Source: Paraburkholderia sp. CNPSo 3272
GTDB lineage: Bacteria > Pseudomonadota > Gammaproteobacteria > Burkholderiales > Burkholderiaceae
Assembly: GCF_024206495.1 (NCBI RefSeq)
Contig: NZ_JAMBPQ010000001.1
Location: forward strand, 186,001-250,000
Direction: 5' to 3'
DNA length: 64,000 bases
A program made the position numbers and the translations under genes. Position 1 is the first letter of the stretch, and every line of letters begins with the position of its first letter. Below, piece by piece: positions 29,367 through 37,648 of the stretch. The notes under the pieces were generated by a model. That model had not been told where the DNA came from. It did no database searches and saw nothing but the letters and a program-made list of their open reading frames with translations.

Positions 29367-29415
29367 CCGCCTGTTGGGGGTACAATCGCGGCGATCCGCA
29401 CCTGGAGGGCCATCC

Positions 29416-29895
29416 GTGAACGATCCTCAAAGAGCAGCCGATCTCGCCGAGCAAGTGAAGCTCTGGAGAGAGTTTGCCGACAAGCACACGTACCACCTCA
29501 ATCGACTCATCGCCGAGGCGGCAACCGAGGGACTCAAGTTCCTCGGCTTGTTAAATCTTGGCGGGGTTGCGGCAACGCTGGGATTCATTGGTGCAACCAG
29601 ATCGCATTCGCCTTGGCTCTTGGCAGCATTTGCAGCATTCATGATCGCGAATGTGTCTACAGCGATCGCCTATCTTCTGCGCTATCTAACGCTCGACTCT
29701 CATTTCCAATCGTTCCAGCGCGCGCTCGAGAAAGGCTGGAAAGGCGCTGGTCCGGTCGACATGGCAGCAGCTATAGCTGACTGGAATCAGGAGATTCGCC
29801 GAGGCCCCGACTGGTCAGTTGTCTGCGCAGTCGGCGCACTCGCCCTATTTGTCATAGGTACGGTATTTGGGGCTATCGGTGTGTCCTGCTATTGA
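29416..29895 (+). CDS. Three-helix membrane protein, prophage cargo
   Basis: 159 residues from GTG 29416, which follows GGAGGG at a good distance. A charged cytoplasmic N-terminus (about 45 residues) leads to two hydrophobic segments (about 48-68, GLLNLGGVAATLGFIG; about 75-96, WLLAAFAAFMIANVSTAIAYLL), a soluble loop of about 35 residues, then a third segment (about 133-155). No family recognised. Small prophage membrane proteins in this position can act in superinfection exclusion; that is only a possibility. Confidence 0.65.
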   Translation: MNDPQRAADLAEQVKLWREFADKHTYHLNRLIAEAATEGLKFLGLLNLGGVAATLGFIGATRSHSPWLLAAFAAFMIANVSTAIAYLLRYLTLDSHFQSFQRALEKGWKGAGPVDMAAAIADWNQEIRRGPDWSVVCAVGALALFVIGTVFGAIGVSCY

Positions 29896-29998
29896 AGCGT
29901 TGCACGATATAGACGGCGGAATACATTACTGATACCTTACATGAAGGTTGCATCCAGACCCCGCAACCTCCAGCGCCTCCCAAGCTGGACAATGCTTA

Positions 29999-30030
29999 AG
30001 GCCGCCGCTTTCGCTCAGAATCGGCGGCCT
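29999..30030. terminator. Hairpin between convergent cargo and late operons
   Basis: A perfect 9-bp stem (29999-30007 with 30022-30030) with CTTTTCTT on the right side, 12 bases before the stop codon of the leftward lipoprotein gene. It probably stops rightward transcription. Confidence 0.7.
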
Positions 30031-30041
30031 CTTTTCTTCGA

Positions 30042-30899
30042 TTACCGTGCTGCAGAAGCGGCCGACGCGGCAAATGCGTCACTCGCGCCGCCCGCGCTGC
30101 CCGTTTCCTTGTATGCGCTTGCGATGTCGCCAGCGATCGAGTCGAGCTGTGCATTCTGCAGGTAGGCGTCCGGCGTGCGGCAATCAGCGCCGTAGTGCGC
30201 GAGGTCAGTGCCGACGGTGGGGACGGCCTTCCCGTTTGTGTCAAAGCCAAACCCAGTTGGCACTGCGCCGGTAAAGCGGATCGGCGCGCCACTGTTGAAC
30301 GCATTCAGAATTGCCGTATATAGCCCGTTCGACGCCGAATAGTGTGTGTCGCATGTCTGAATGGGCATCACGACGAAAACCGCCTTGCCGGCCACCGCCG
30401 CCCATTGCGAGAACACGAGAAGGTCAGCCGTGAACTGTGCCGTCGCCGCCTGTTGCGCCGGATCCGTCGCTGGCGTCACCATGTCGTCGAGCTGGAAGTT
30501 GACGATCATCCATTCGCCGGGATCAGTCTTGAACTGATCGGGCGTCGGCGACTTGCCGTTGTACTCGGTCGTGACGATCTGGTGCAGCGCAGTGCCGTCG
30601 ATCACCTGCGTCGTGATGTTCGCCGTCACGCCCCGCTCGGCGAGTGCATCCGTCAGCGACTTGACGGTTGTCTGTGCATCCGATGCGGCACTCGGCGTGT
30701 CGGCGGCCATTGCAGATGAGATCAGACTGAACCGCGCGTGCGCGACCGTGCTCGTCGAGCTGGACACGATCGGCTTGCCGTACATTGAGATCGTGAGCGC
30801 CTTGGCCGCCGGCTTCGAGCTGTCGCCGCTGCCTCCTCCGCCACCACAAGCAGCCAGGCCGACTGCGAAAAGAAGAGCTGCCGCAAGTGCTTTTTTCAT
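30042..30899 (-). CDS. Prophage lipoprotein at the end of the late operon
   Basis: 285 residues from ATG 30899. A signal peptide ends in the lipobox GLAAC (Cys about 18), followed by a glycine-rich tether (GGGGGSGDSS). The mature domain of about 255 residues has two cysteines late in the sequence (QTCDTHYS and GADCRTPDAY) and no family I recognise. It lies 80 bases after Rz in the late direction, so it is probably made during lysis, though a private promoter would make it a lysogenic conversion gene. Confidence 0.75.
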   Translation of the reverse strand: MKKALAAALLFAVGLAACGGGGGSGDSSKPAAKALTISMYGKPIVSSSTSTVAHARFSLISSAMAADTPSAASDAQTTVKSLTDALAERGVTANITTQVIDGTALHQIVTTEYNGKSPTPDQFKTDPGEWMIVNFQLDDMVTPATDPAQQAATAQFTADLLVFSQWAAVAGKAVFVVMPIQTCDTHYSASNGLYTAILNAFNSGAPIRFTGAVPTGFGFDTNGKAVPTVGTDLAHYGADCRTPDAYLQNAQLDSIAGDIASAYKETGSAGGASDAFAASAASAAR

Positions 30900-30979
30900 T
30901 CTTGTGTTCCCCGGTTCGGATTCTTGTAGAAGCGGCCCTCTCAAGGCGCCCCTAAAGTTTACACATGTTTACGCATTTC

Positions 30980-31522
30980 TTACGAACAGCCGGGCGTCTT
31001 CGGACGCACCGCGCAGACGTATGCCTGCAGCGCTTTCACTTTGTCGATTTCATGCTGGTCGTCTCCGGCCACCCGGAAAACGCGCTCTGCAACCGCTGGG
31101 TCGAGGTCTGCGACGGCGGCGCCACCATCGCCCACGCCGGCGGCGCCGGGAGATCCGGCGACGGCGTTGTCACCGGTTGCAGCGCAGTTTCGCACTGCGA
31201 CGCGCACGCGCTCAGTGCCAGCAGCGAGAGCGTTGCGATAGTTGCGGTTGTCAGCTTCATGAGCATCTTTCTCCTGTGTAATTGCGGCATCCGCCGCGGC
31301 TAGCGCGTCCTGCGCCACGTTGTGCGCGTCGATCGCGCGTTCCTCGCCCTCCAGCGCCGCCCGCGACACGTTCAGCATGTCGTTCGCGTGCCGCTCGTTG
31401 TCCTTCGCTCGAGCGGCCTGCTCGGCAGCGAGTTGCCGCGCGCCGATGAGGTGAGCCACCTCGGCGCCGGCCGCCGCGCCCAGCAGCGCAGCGATCAAGT
31501 ACGGAATCAAAGCCTTCAGCAT
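30980..31522 (-). CDS. Rz inner-membrane spanin
   Basis: 180 residues. An N-terminal transmembrane anchor (MLKALIPYLIAALLGAAAGAEVAHLIG) is followed by a long coiled coil (about 30-110, rich in Ala, Glu, Asp), the layout of i-spanins. With Rz1 it fuses inner and outer membrane in the last step of lysis. The start overlaps the endolysin stop by one base (TGATG). The Rz1 gene lies entirely inside it in another frame. Confidence 0.85.
   Translation of the reverse strand: MLKALIPYLIAALLGAAAGAEVAHLIGARQLAAEQAARAKDNERHANDMLNVSRAALEGEERAIDAHNVAQDALAAADAAITQEKDAHEADNRNYRNALAAGTERVRVAVRNCAATGDNAVAGSPGAAGVGDGGAAVADLDPAVAERVFRVAGDDQHEIDKVKALQAYVCAVRPKTPGCS
31036..31260 (-). CDS. Rz1 outer-membrane spanin lipoprotein (nested in Rz)
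   Basis: 74 residues fully embedded out of frame in Rz. The signal peptide MKLTTATIATLSLLALSAC ends in a lipobox (LSAC). The mature part is proline-rich (PSPDLPAPPAW), typical of o-spanins. It partners with Rz across the periplasm. Confidence 0.85.
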   Translation of the reverse strand: MKLTTATIATLSLLALSACASQCETALQPVTTPSPDLPAPPAWAMVAPPSQTSTQRLQSAFSGWPETTSMKSTK

Positions 31523-32019
31523 CACAGCCCCCTTTCGCATAACGCGCGCTCGTCGGCGCGCCGTTTCACTAGACCGGGCAGCACCCTGCCGCCCGAGGTA
31601 ACCCACTGCGGACGCCCTGCGTCCGATTCATTGATTGCCCGGCACGCGCCGCGCCAGTCGCCCGCATTGAAGCGACGCGCCGTCGAGCTGCCGCAATACG
31701 CGCTGGCGCCGATGTTGTAGGCGAAGCTCACCGCGGCCGCGAGCTGGTACGCGTGGCCCGCGAGAGTCGGCGTGCACGTAAGCACCGGCTCTGCGTGCGC
31801 AATGAGCTGCGTTTCGAGTGACTCGCGGCATTCGGCCTCGCTGTAGCGCTTCCCGACCACGACATCGTGTGTGTCGCCCATGCACTTCGTCGGGATGCCG
31901 ACCGGATCGCGATAGCCCTGATAGACGACGCCCTCGAAGCGCGGCACCACAGAAAGCAAAAGGGCCGCAGACGCGGCCCCTACGACACCCACCAGTGTTT
32001 TCCTCGAAGCACTAGCCAT
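31522..32019 (-). CDS. Phage endolysin, GH24 lysozyme with SAR-type anchor
   Basis: 165 residues. The T4-lysozyme triad is present with exact spacing: E29-x8-D38-x5-T44 (RFEGVVYQGYRD, then PVGIPT). The N-terminus (about 8-25, TLVGVVGAASAALLLSVV) is a weak Gly/Ala-rich helix without a cleavage site, suggesting a signal-anchor-release endolysin exported by Sec and activated on release. It overlaps the holin stop by eight bases and the Rz start by one. Confidence 0.88.
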   Translation of the reverse strand: MASASRKTLVGVVGAASAALLLSVVPRFEGVVYQGYRDPVGIPTKCMGDTHDVVVGKRYSEAECRESLETQLIAHAEPVLTCTPTLAGHAYQLAAAVSFAYNIGASAYCGSSTARRFNAGDWRGACRAINESDAGRPQWVTSGGRVLPGLVKRRADERALCERGL

Positions 32020-32224
32020 CGTGTTCCTCCATCTCGTGCAAGCGTGCATCCGACTCGCGCTGCTCGCGTTGATCCTTGCGCCACATGAAGTAGGCGTTGA
32101 GCCCGAACGTCAGAATCGCTGTGCCGATACCGACGATCACGCCAATGTCTGTCAGCGTCAGCGCGGAGCCCAGCGACACAGCGCTCCCCGCATAACTCGT
32201 TGCCTCGCTTGCACTGACTCGCAT
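32012..32224 (-). CDS. Putative holin/pinholin
   Basis: 70 residues from ATG 32224. One clear hydrophobic segment (about 22-47, LTLTDIGVIVGIGTAILTFG), preceded by a small-residue-rich stretch that could form a second weak helix, and a highly charged C-terminal tail (WRKDQREQRESDARLHEMEEHD). This is the layout of small holins that precede SAR endolysins. It probably sets lysis timing. Confidence 0.75.
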   Translation of the reverse strand: MRVSASEATSYAGSAVSLGSALTLTDIGVIVGIGTAILTFGLNAYFMWRKDQREQRESDARLHEMEEHDG

Positions 32225-32241
32225 CCATTTCCCCCGGAAAT

Positions 32242-32264
32242 AAAAAAGCCGCCTCAAGGGCGGC
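32242..32264 (-). terminator. Intrinsic terminator upstream of the lysis genes
   Basis: On the minus strand a 6-bp GC stem (32259-32264 with 32248-32253) is followed by six T's (32247-32242). It lies between the fibre-accessory gene at 32289 and the holin. Confidence 0.75.
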
Positions 32265-32288
32265 AGGTGCATCTTTTCTTGGCGTCGA

Positions 32289-32603
32289 TCAGGCGACGAT
32301 CTCGGCTCCAGCGAACGCGTATCGAGACAGGTTCAGCGATGCTGCTTCATCGGTCGGTGGCACTGCGACAATCTCCTGCTCAGCGAAGGCGAACGCATCG
32401 GCACCGGAATCGGGAAGCGCAGTAATCATGATCTGCTGCTGATACATGGGTGCCTTTCCGGCTGCGCACGCGTCCGCGCTGAGATACGAATACAGCGCGA
32501 CCGACGTCCCCTTCGAGATCTTGTCGAGCGTGACCATCTGCGCCACGTGGTAGCTCGCGATGGCGCCAGTCGACGGCGTTTCGTAGTCCTTCTTGATCGG
32601 CAT
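32289..32603 (-). CDS. Hypothetical late protein downstream of tail fibre genes
   Basis: 104 residues, no family recognised; starts MPIKKDYETPSTGAIASYHVAQM and looks mostly beta. Small proteins of this position in Burkholderia phages are probably virion decoration or fibre accessory proteins. It is 14 bases downstream of the fibre-like gene and before the terminator at 32242. Confidence 0.6.
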   Translation of the reverse strand: MPIKKDYETPSTGAIASYHVAQMVTLDKISKGTSVALYSYLSADACAAGKAPMYQQQIMITALPDSGADAFAFAEQEIVAVPPTDEAASLNLSRYAFAGAEIVA

Positions 32604-32617
32604 CGAATGCCCTCCAG

Positions 32618-33364
32618 TTAGATGTTGCTCAGATCGACCGCCATGAACCGCCAGTCATACTGCGATCCAAAACAATTGTTGTTGCCGGGATGCGAGGTGT
32701 TCCCGACGGAGTAGTACTGCCACAAGAAATTGACGGTATTGCCGGATGTCTGCAGACCGCTGATGTCGTACCAGCCGTTGTTATTGCCGCCGGTTGGTGA
32801 CGACACCCAAGCCGTGCCGATGGCGGCCACGCCGACCTTGCTCACCCCGGTGTAGGACCATGAGTAAGTGCGAGTGTCGACCTGATTGAATTGCCCCCAC
32901 CCTGGGCCGGCGCCCTGGATGTTGCCGCTCTGCGTGTCAAGAATGCGGGCCAAGCGTTGGCGCCCATCGGCGACCAGCCTTCCGCCTGCATCAAATACCT
33001 GAAGGCCGTAGCCCGCGCCCGACGGAGCAGCGGCAAGCGACTGATCAAACACATACACCGTTACCGTTGTTGCCGTGTTCGACCATATCTGAACAGTCCA
33101 CGTCCCATTGCTGTTGATGCACTGGAGGATCGTCACGTAGGCGCTCGGACTATAGAGCGCGATGAGCGGCTGGTTCGCTGAGAACGTGAACGTCGCCACG
33201 TTTGCCGTGAACGTGTACTGCGTGCCAGCGTTCGACTTCCCTGCGTTCAGGCTGCCGGCCCCCGTTGTCACGTTGAACGACTGACGCAGGGCGTAGTTCT
33301 GTGTCACGCCATCTATCTGCACAAGACCACTATCGGTCCATGCCTGAAATCCGGCCGTCATCAA
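32618..33364 (-). CDS. Tail fibre-like virion protein
   Basis: 248 residues, rich in Thr, Ser, Asn and Gly, beta-structured. Near residues 118-145 it contains GLQVFDAGGRLVADGRQRLARILD, a module also found at the start of the neighbouring protein at 33361 and at the end of gpJ. The aromatic-rich C-terminus ends in the WRFMAVDLSNI segment. The start overlaps the upstream stop (ATGA). Likely attached to the tail tip; receptor role is inferred. Confidence 0.6.
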   Translation of the reverse strand: MMTAGFQAWTDSGLVQIDGVTQNYALRQSFNVTTGAGSLNAGKSNAGTQYTFTANVATFTFSANQPLIALYSPSAYVTILQCINSNGTWTVQIWSNTATTVTVYVFDQSLAAAPSGAGYGLQVFDAGGRLVADGRQRLARILDTQSGNIQGAGPGWGQFNQVDTRTYSWSYTGVSKVGVAAIGTAWVSSPTGGNNNGWYDISGLQTSGNTVNFLWQYYSVGNTSHPGNNNCFGSQYDWRFMAVDLSNI

Positions 33365-33675
33365 GATGCTCCATAAAACAAGATGCCATCTTGGTAAATG
33401 TCATATGTGCTGTTGTTCTTCGCCGCATACGACCAGGAGAGCACATTGCCCGAGATGGAAAAGCGCGGCGCGATCACCCCACCTGACAGATAGCCTTGAC
33501 CGGTCATTACAGACGGCTGAAACGAAGCCCAGCCGCCTTGCAAGAACCGATCGTCCGTCACACTCCCTGCCTGCCCAAGGCTTAGGTTTTGTGCGCCGAT
33601 AATGCGCATCACGCGATAGGTCGCATCGAGAACGATGTTGCCGTTCGCGTCGAAGATTTGAAGACCAGCAGCCAT
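33361..33675 (-). CDS. Small tail-tip-associated protein with LQIFDxxG module
   Basis: 104 residues. It begins MAAGLQIFDANGNIVLDATYRVMRIIG, related to the module inside the 248-residue neighbour, and continues RFSISGNVLSWSYA, also similar to that protein. It is probably a shortened paralogue. Its start and the gpJ stop overlap by one base. Confidence 0.6.
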   Translation of the reverse strand: MAAGLQIFDANGNIVLDATYRVMRIIGAQNLSLGQAGSVTDDRFLQGGWASFQPSVMTGQGYLSGGVIAPRFSISGNVLSWSYAAKNNSTYDIYQDGILFYGAS

Positions 33676-36600
33676 TACCAGAGCCCCAGGCGCACGCGCA
33701 GCGTGCCGTTGTTGTCGTAGACCTGCAACGTGGAATCGTTCAGTGTCATATAGCCATTCCCACCGTTCGCGCCGTTCAGCGTCAGCGTGCCGTTCTTGTC
33801 GAGCTTCCAGCGCGGTTGCCCGTTCGCACCAACGGCCGTCGACTGGATCACGTCGCCGATCATGGCGTTCTGGATCCAGCCCGTGCCAATGAAGGCCTGG
33901 CTGATGAACACCTGACCGCCCTGCACGATGAACGGCGACGACACTGCCGACCCGGTGTTGTCGAGGATCGCGAAGCGCTGCGCCGCGACGAGCACCTGCG
34001 ACTCGACGACGCCACTGCTGTTGTCAATGCCGATGCCGATCCCGGCAACGTACGTGCGGCCGCCCGTCGTGATCTGCGTTTTGATCGTGTACGACGCCGA
34101 CAACTGGCCGTTGAGGTTCGCGTACGACTGCGCAACAGTTTGCACCGCTGCCGCGTTGTCATTGGCTTGCGCTTGCACGGTCGTAATCTGCCGGGCTTGT
34201 GCGCTATCCGCATCCGTCCGCGCTTGCGTTTCCGTCTGCACCGCAGCGAGAAGCGTCGCGCTAGTCGACGTCATTTGCGCCGTGGTCGTCTGGATGTCCT
34301 GCGCTAGCGCCACATCGGCCGCCGCGCGCGCCGACTGCTCAGACCAGACGCCCGCGTACACCTGAGTCGAGCCTGCATAGCCTCCATCGTCGCCGGCCAT
34401 ATCCGGTATGAGCACCTGCGCGCTCACCTGGTCGAGCCGCGTAGAAAGCGCCGTATCGCCATCGATGCGCGCCTGCTGCTCGTTCGTGATCGCCGCGGCG
34501 GTCGCTTCTACGTCCTGCTGCAGGCCGGGAATCTCGTCGATCGGACCGAGTACTTCGGGCGCGAGCTGCGTCCTAGTGATCTGGCCAGTGAGGTACGACA
34601 GGATCTCGTCCGCGTCGCTGCTGCTCTGCCCGTTCACGCCCGCACCGTCTGGATACCACGGCCCGATGTTGCCCGACGTATCGATCAGGCGCGCCCAGAA
34701 GTAGAACGACTGCCCCGCGGCAAGTCCCATCAAGTTCGCGCGCGCCTGCGGATACGCGTAATCGGACAGCTTCACGGCGTCGCTGCGTGCGGGCGTCTTG
34801 CTGTACCAGATCTCGGTGCGTTGCGTATCGTTGGCCGACCCATTCGCTGGAAACGTCCAATCGAGCTGGATCGCAAAAACCTGCGTCGTCGTCGTTAGCG
34901 ATGTCACCGCCGGCGGCGGGCTCGTCTTGCCCGTGAGTGCCGTCTGGACGCTGTACGCCGGGATAGACGTCACGCCCAACGCATTCCGCGCACGCACGCG
35001 GGCGATGTAGTCGCCCTGGTAGATGCCCGACACCTCGACTTGCAGGCCGCCCGTCTGGTTAGCCGCCACCCACTCGCCGTTGTCCTTCTGCCATTCAGGG
35101 ATGTAGCTCACCGCCTTGTCGGCAGCATCCCATGCGATCACCATGTTCGTCTTGGCGATACCCTGATCGGTGAACGAATACGTCGAGATGCGCACGTTCG
35201 CCGGCGGCACTTGCGCCGACGGCGGAATGACCGTCGTCGGACGCTGCTGGATCTGCGCGCCGTTGTCGATCGCCGCGTACTTCCCCGGCTCGTGCTGGGC
35301 TGCGCTGATCGTGTAGGTGATCTGGCCGTTGTCGTCGACCTCTTCGACGCCCGTCACTCGGAAAAGCTGCGACACGAGGTCAGAGCTCTCCAGCATCCAC
35401 ACGGCACCCGGCACAGCATCCTCGTCGAACGCCGCCGTCATCGTGAACGTATCGCCGTTCACAGACTGCACGCTGCGCGCCTGCGCTATGCCGTCTGGCA
35501 TGATGACCGTCAGCGTGTCGCCGGCCGCCGCCGTCGGCGCCTTGTCGAGCACAACCGTGCGGCCGCTCATCGAGCGGATGCGGCCACCGATACGGCGTCC
35601 CGCCTTGTTCGAATCGGCGACAGCGATCACTTCCCCTGGCGTGCACAGCGTGCCGTCGAGACCGACCTGAAACGACACGGTGTTCGTCTCAAAGCGGCTC
35701 GTGAGCAACGTCCAGAGGCCAAGGCGATGCGCCTGCGCCTGCGACGTCGTCCCGAAGGCTGTGATCTGCGCCTTGACGACGCCGTAGCGCGCGAGACCGT
35801 CGTCGTCAGGCACATATTCGACGGCTTGCCGATACTGGTTTGCCGGGTCGTTCCAGCTCACCTGCGCGACCGTGTAGCGCGACTTGCGCTCAGATCCGAC
35901 GTATGAAAACTGGCCGCCAACGACGTTCGCCTGCGTGTACACGTGCACCGGATCGGACGGCATATCGGCCGTCGCGACGACGTTGCCTGCGCCCCAGTAC
36001 GCCTGTCCGCGAAAGATGCCGGCAATGTCCTGCAGAACCTTGAATGCATCTGACTGCGACTGGATAACGCAATTACACGTGAAGCGCGGCTCCTGACCAC
36101 CCTTGCCGTCCGACACCATGACGTCGCAATATTGCGCGATCTCATACAGCGACCACTTGTCGAGCGAGGACGCGTCGACGAACTTGCCGGCGCCGTATCG
36201 ATCGTTCTGCACGAGGTCGTAGAACACCCACGGCGGGCAGTTCGTCCACGCCTGTTTGAAAGTGCCGTCCCACGTGCCCGAATACGTGCGCCTCTCCGGA
36301 TCGTAGTTCGACGGCACGCTGATAATGCGGCCCTTCACGTCGAACGAGCGCGTCGGCACCGAACTGAACGACTGCGCGTCGAACTGCATGCCGACGAGAG
36401 CGCTCATCGGATAGCGCAGCTTGCGATCGATGATTTCGGTGATCGCCTCGACGTTGACCGTGTCCTGAATATAGGTGTTGTGCGCGTTCGCAGTGAGACG
36501 CCGCACGCGCACCAGCCATCCCGTCGTCGCAGCCGGCAGCTCAATGCGCGCGCTGCGCTCGTACAGCGACGTCGTCTTGCCGTCGAAGGCGCCGGACAGG

Positions 36601-37067
36601 ACCTGAGCATACGACCCGCCATCTACCGCAATGTCGATCGCATACTCGATGCGGTATCCGGTCACGTCGCCCGTCGAGGTATTCGTCTGCTCAAGCGCGG
36701 GCACGCCGAAGCGGATGCGCACCGCGGTGAGTTGCGTGTTCTCGACCTGGCGCACCCAGGGCGCGTCGCTCGTGAGCGCGACGCCGATTGACGTCTCGTT
36801 CTCGACCGACGGGAAGCCACTCAGGAAATCCTGATCCTGCGTGCCAACGCGCGTGTCGACCGAATAGTTCGAGAAGTTGGTCGAGCCATCGCTATTCTGG
36901 ATCGGTGTGCCGTCGAGAAAGACGGATTGCAGTCCGTTGACCAAGCCGACAATCGGCCCTTCCGAGATGAGGTCGAGCACCTTCGCATAGGCGATCGAAT
37001 GCAGGCTATCCGGCGACTCCGACGGCGAGCCGCCGCTACTGCTGCCCTTTGCACCTGAAATTCGCAT
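33675..37067 (-). CDS. J: Tail tip / host specificity protein J
   Basis: 1130-residue central tail-tip protein of lambda type. The N-terminal two-thirds hold the tail-hub domains (SIAYAKVLDLISEGPIVGLVNG at 25-47 is the conserved opening), followed by fibronectin-III-like domains (about 630-830), a coiled-coil region with many Ala/Gln heptads (about 860-1010) and a C-terminal receptor region ending LQVYDNNGTLRVRLG. It contacts the host receptor. The start touches the stop of gene I by one base. Confidence 0.95.
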   Translation of the reverse strand: MRISGAKGSSSGGSPSESPDSLHSIAYAKVLDLISEGPIVGLVNGLQSVFLDGTPIQNSDGSTNFSNYSVDTRVGTQDQDFLSGFPSVENETSIGVALTSDAPWVRQVENTQLTAVRIRFGVPALEQTNTSTGDVTGYRIEYAIDIAVDGGSYAQVLSGAFDGKTTSLYERSARIELPAATTGWLVRVRRLTANAHNTYIQDTVNVEAITEIIDRKLRYPMSALVGMQFDAQSFSSVPTRSFDVKGRIISVPSNYDPERRTYSGTWDGTFKQAWTNCPPWVFYDLVQNDRYGAGKFVDASSLDKWSLYEIAQYCDVMVSDGKGGQEPRFTCNCVIQSQSDAFKVLQDIAGIFRGQAYWGAGNVVATADMPSDPVHVYTQANVVGGQFSYVGSERKSRYTVAQVSWNDPANQYRQAVEYVPDDDGLARYGVVKAQITAFGTTSQAQAHRLGLWTLLTSRFETNTVSFQVGLDGTLCTPGEVIAVADSNKAGRRIGGRIRSMSGRTVVLDKAPTAAAGDTLTVIMPDGIAQARSVQSVNGDTFTMTAAFDEDAVPGAVWMLESSDLVSQLFRVTGVEEVDDNGQITYTISAAQHEPGKYAAIDNGAQIQQRPTTVIPPSAQVPPANVRISTYSFTDQGIAKTNMVIAWDAADKAVSYIPEWQKDNGEWVAANQTGGLQVEVSGIYQGDYIARVRARNALGVTSIPAYSVQTALTGKTSPPPAVTSLTTTTQVFAIQLDWTFPANGSANDTQRTEIWYSKTPARSDAVKLSDYAYPQARANLMGLAAGQSFYFWARLIDTSGNIGPWYPDGAGVNGQSSSDADEILSYLTGQITRTQLAPEVLGPIDEIPGLQQDVEATAAAITNEQQARIDGDTALSTRLDQVSAQVLIPDMAGDDGGYAGSTQVYAGVWSEQSARAAADVALAQDIQTTTAQMTSTSATLLAAVQTETQARTDADSAQARQITTVQAQANDNAAAVQTVAQSYANLNGQLSASYTIKTQITTGGRTYVAGIGIGIDNSSGVVESQVLVAAQRFAILDNTGSAVSSPFIVQGGQVFISQAFIGTGWIQNAMIGDVIQSTAVGANGQPRWKLDKNGTLTLNGANGGNGYMTLNDSTLQVYDNNGTLRVRLGLW

Positions 37068-37648
37068 CAGCTTTGATCCTCGGCGTAAATGCCAGAACTG
37101 ATCACCTTCGAACCAACCACCATGCGCCCGTACACGATCGGCACGGGCTCACCCTGCGCAGAGCTGTTCACAGGCCCGTTGAAGTAGTACGAGGTGCCGT
37201 TATCCGTGACGCCAGCGAGGCCGCCCGTCTGCGGGCTGAGCATCTGCACGACGCCGCCGAGTGCCATCGACACGCCAAGCCCGATCAGCTGCGCGCCCCA
37301 TGCCTGGCCATATGCCGACGCAACTGCACCAACCACAACCAGAGCAGCGCCGAAAATGGTCTGGAACAGTCCGCCGCGCTTGCTGCCGAGCAGCACCGGC
37401 GCGACGCGGATTTCATCAGCGCCGACCGGATACTCGAGCTCGTCACGTGTGAGGTTCTGCTTGCCGACGAACACGGCGAAGGTCAGCCCCTGCTCGCGCG
37501 AGCGCGCCATGTATTGACGGAAGCCCGGTAGCACGACGCCGAGCGCGCGCATCGCCTCCGACGTCGACTTGACCGCAAGCCGGTGCACGCGCCCGAAGCG
37601 CGCGCCGAGCACGCCGTACAGCCTGATCGTGCGCAGTTGCTCGCTCAT
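37067..37648 (-). CDS. I: Tail tip assembly protein I
   Basis: 193 residues. The ubiquitin-like N-terminal part (RTIRLYGVLGARFGRVHRLAVKSTSEAMRAL) and the Gly/Ala-rich hydrophobic segment (LFQTIFGAALVVVGAVASAYG, about 110-135) are typical of lambda gpI homologues, which are needed for tip assembly but absent from the finished virion. It overlaps K by four bases and J by one. Confidence 0.9.
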   Translation of the reverse strand: MSEQLRTIRLYGVLGARFGRVHRLAVKSTSEAMRALGVVLPGFRQYMARSREQGLTFAVFVGKQNLTRDELEYPVGADEIRVAPVLLGSKRGGLFQTIFGAALVVVGAVASAYGQAWGAQLIGLGVSMALGGVVQMLSPQTGGLAGVTDNGTSYYFNGPVNSSAQGEPVPIVYGRMVVGSKVISSGIYAEDQS

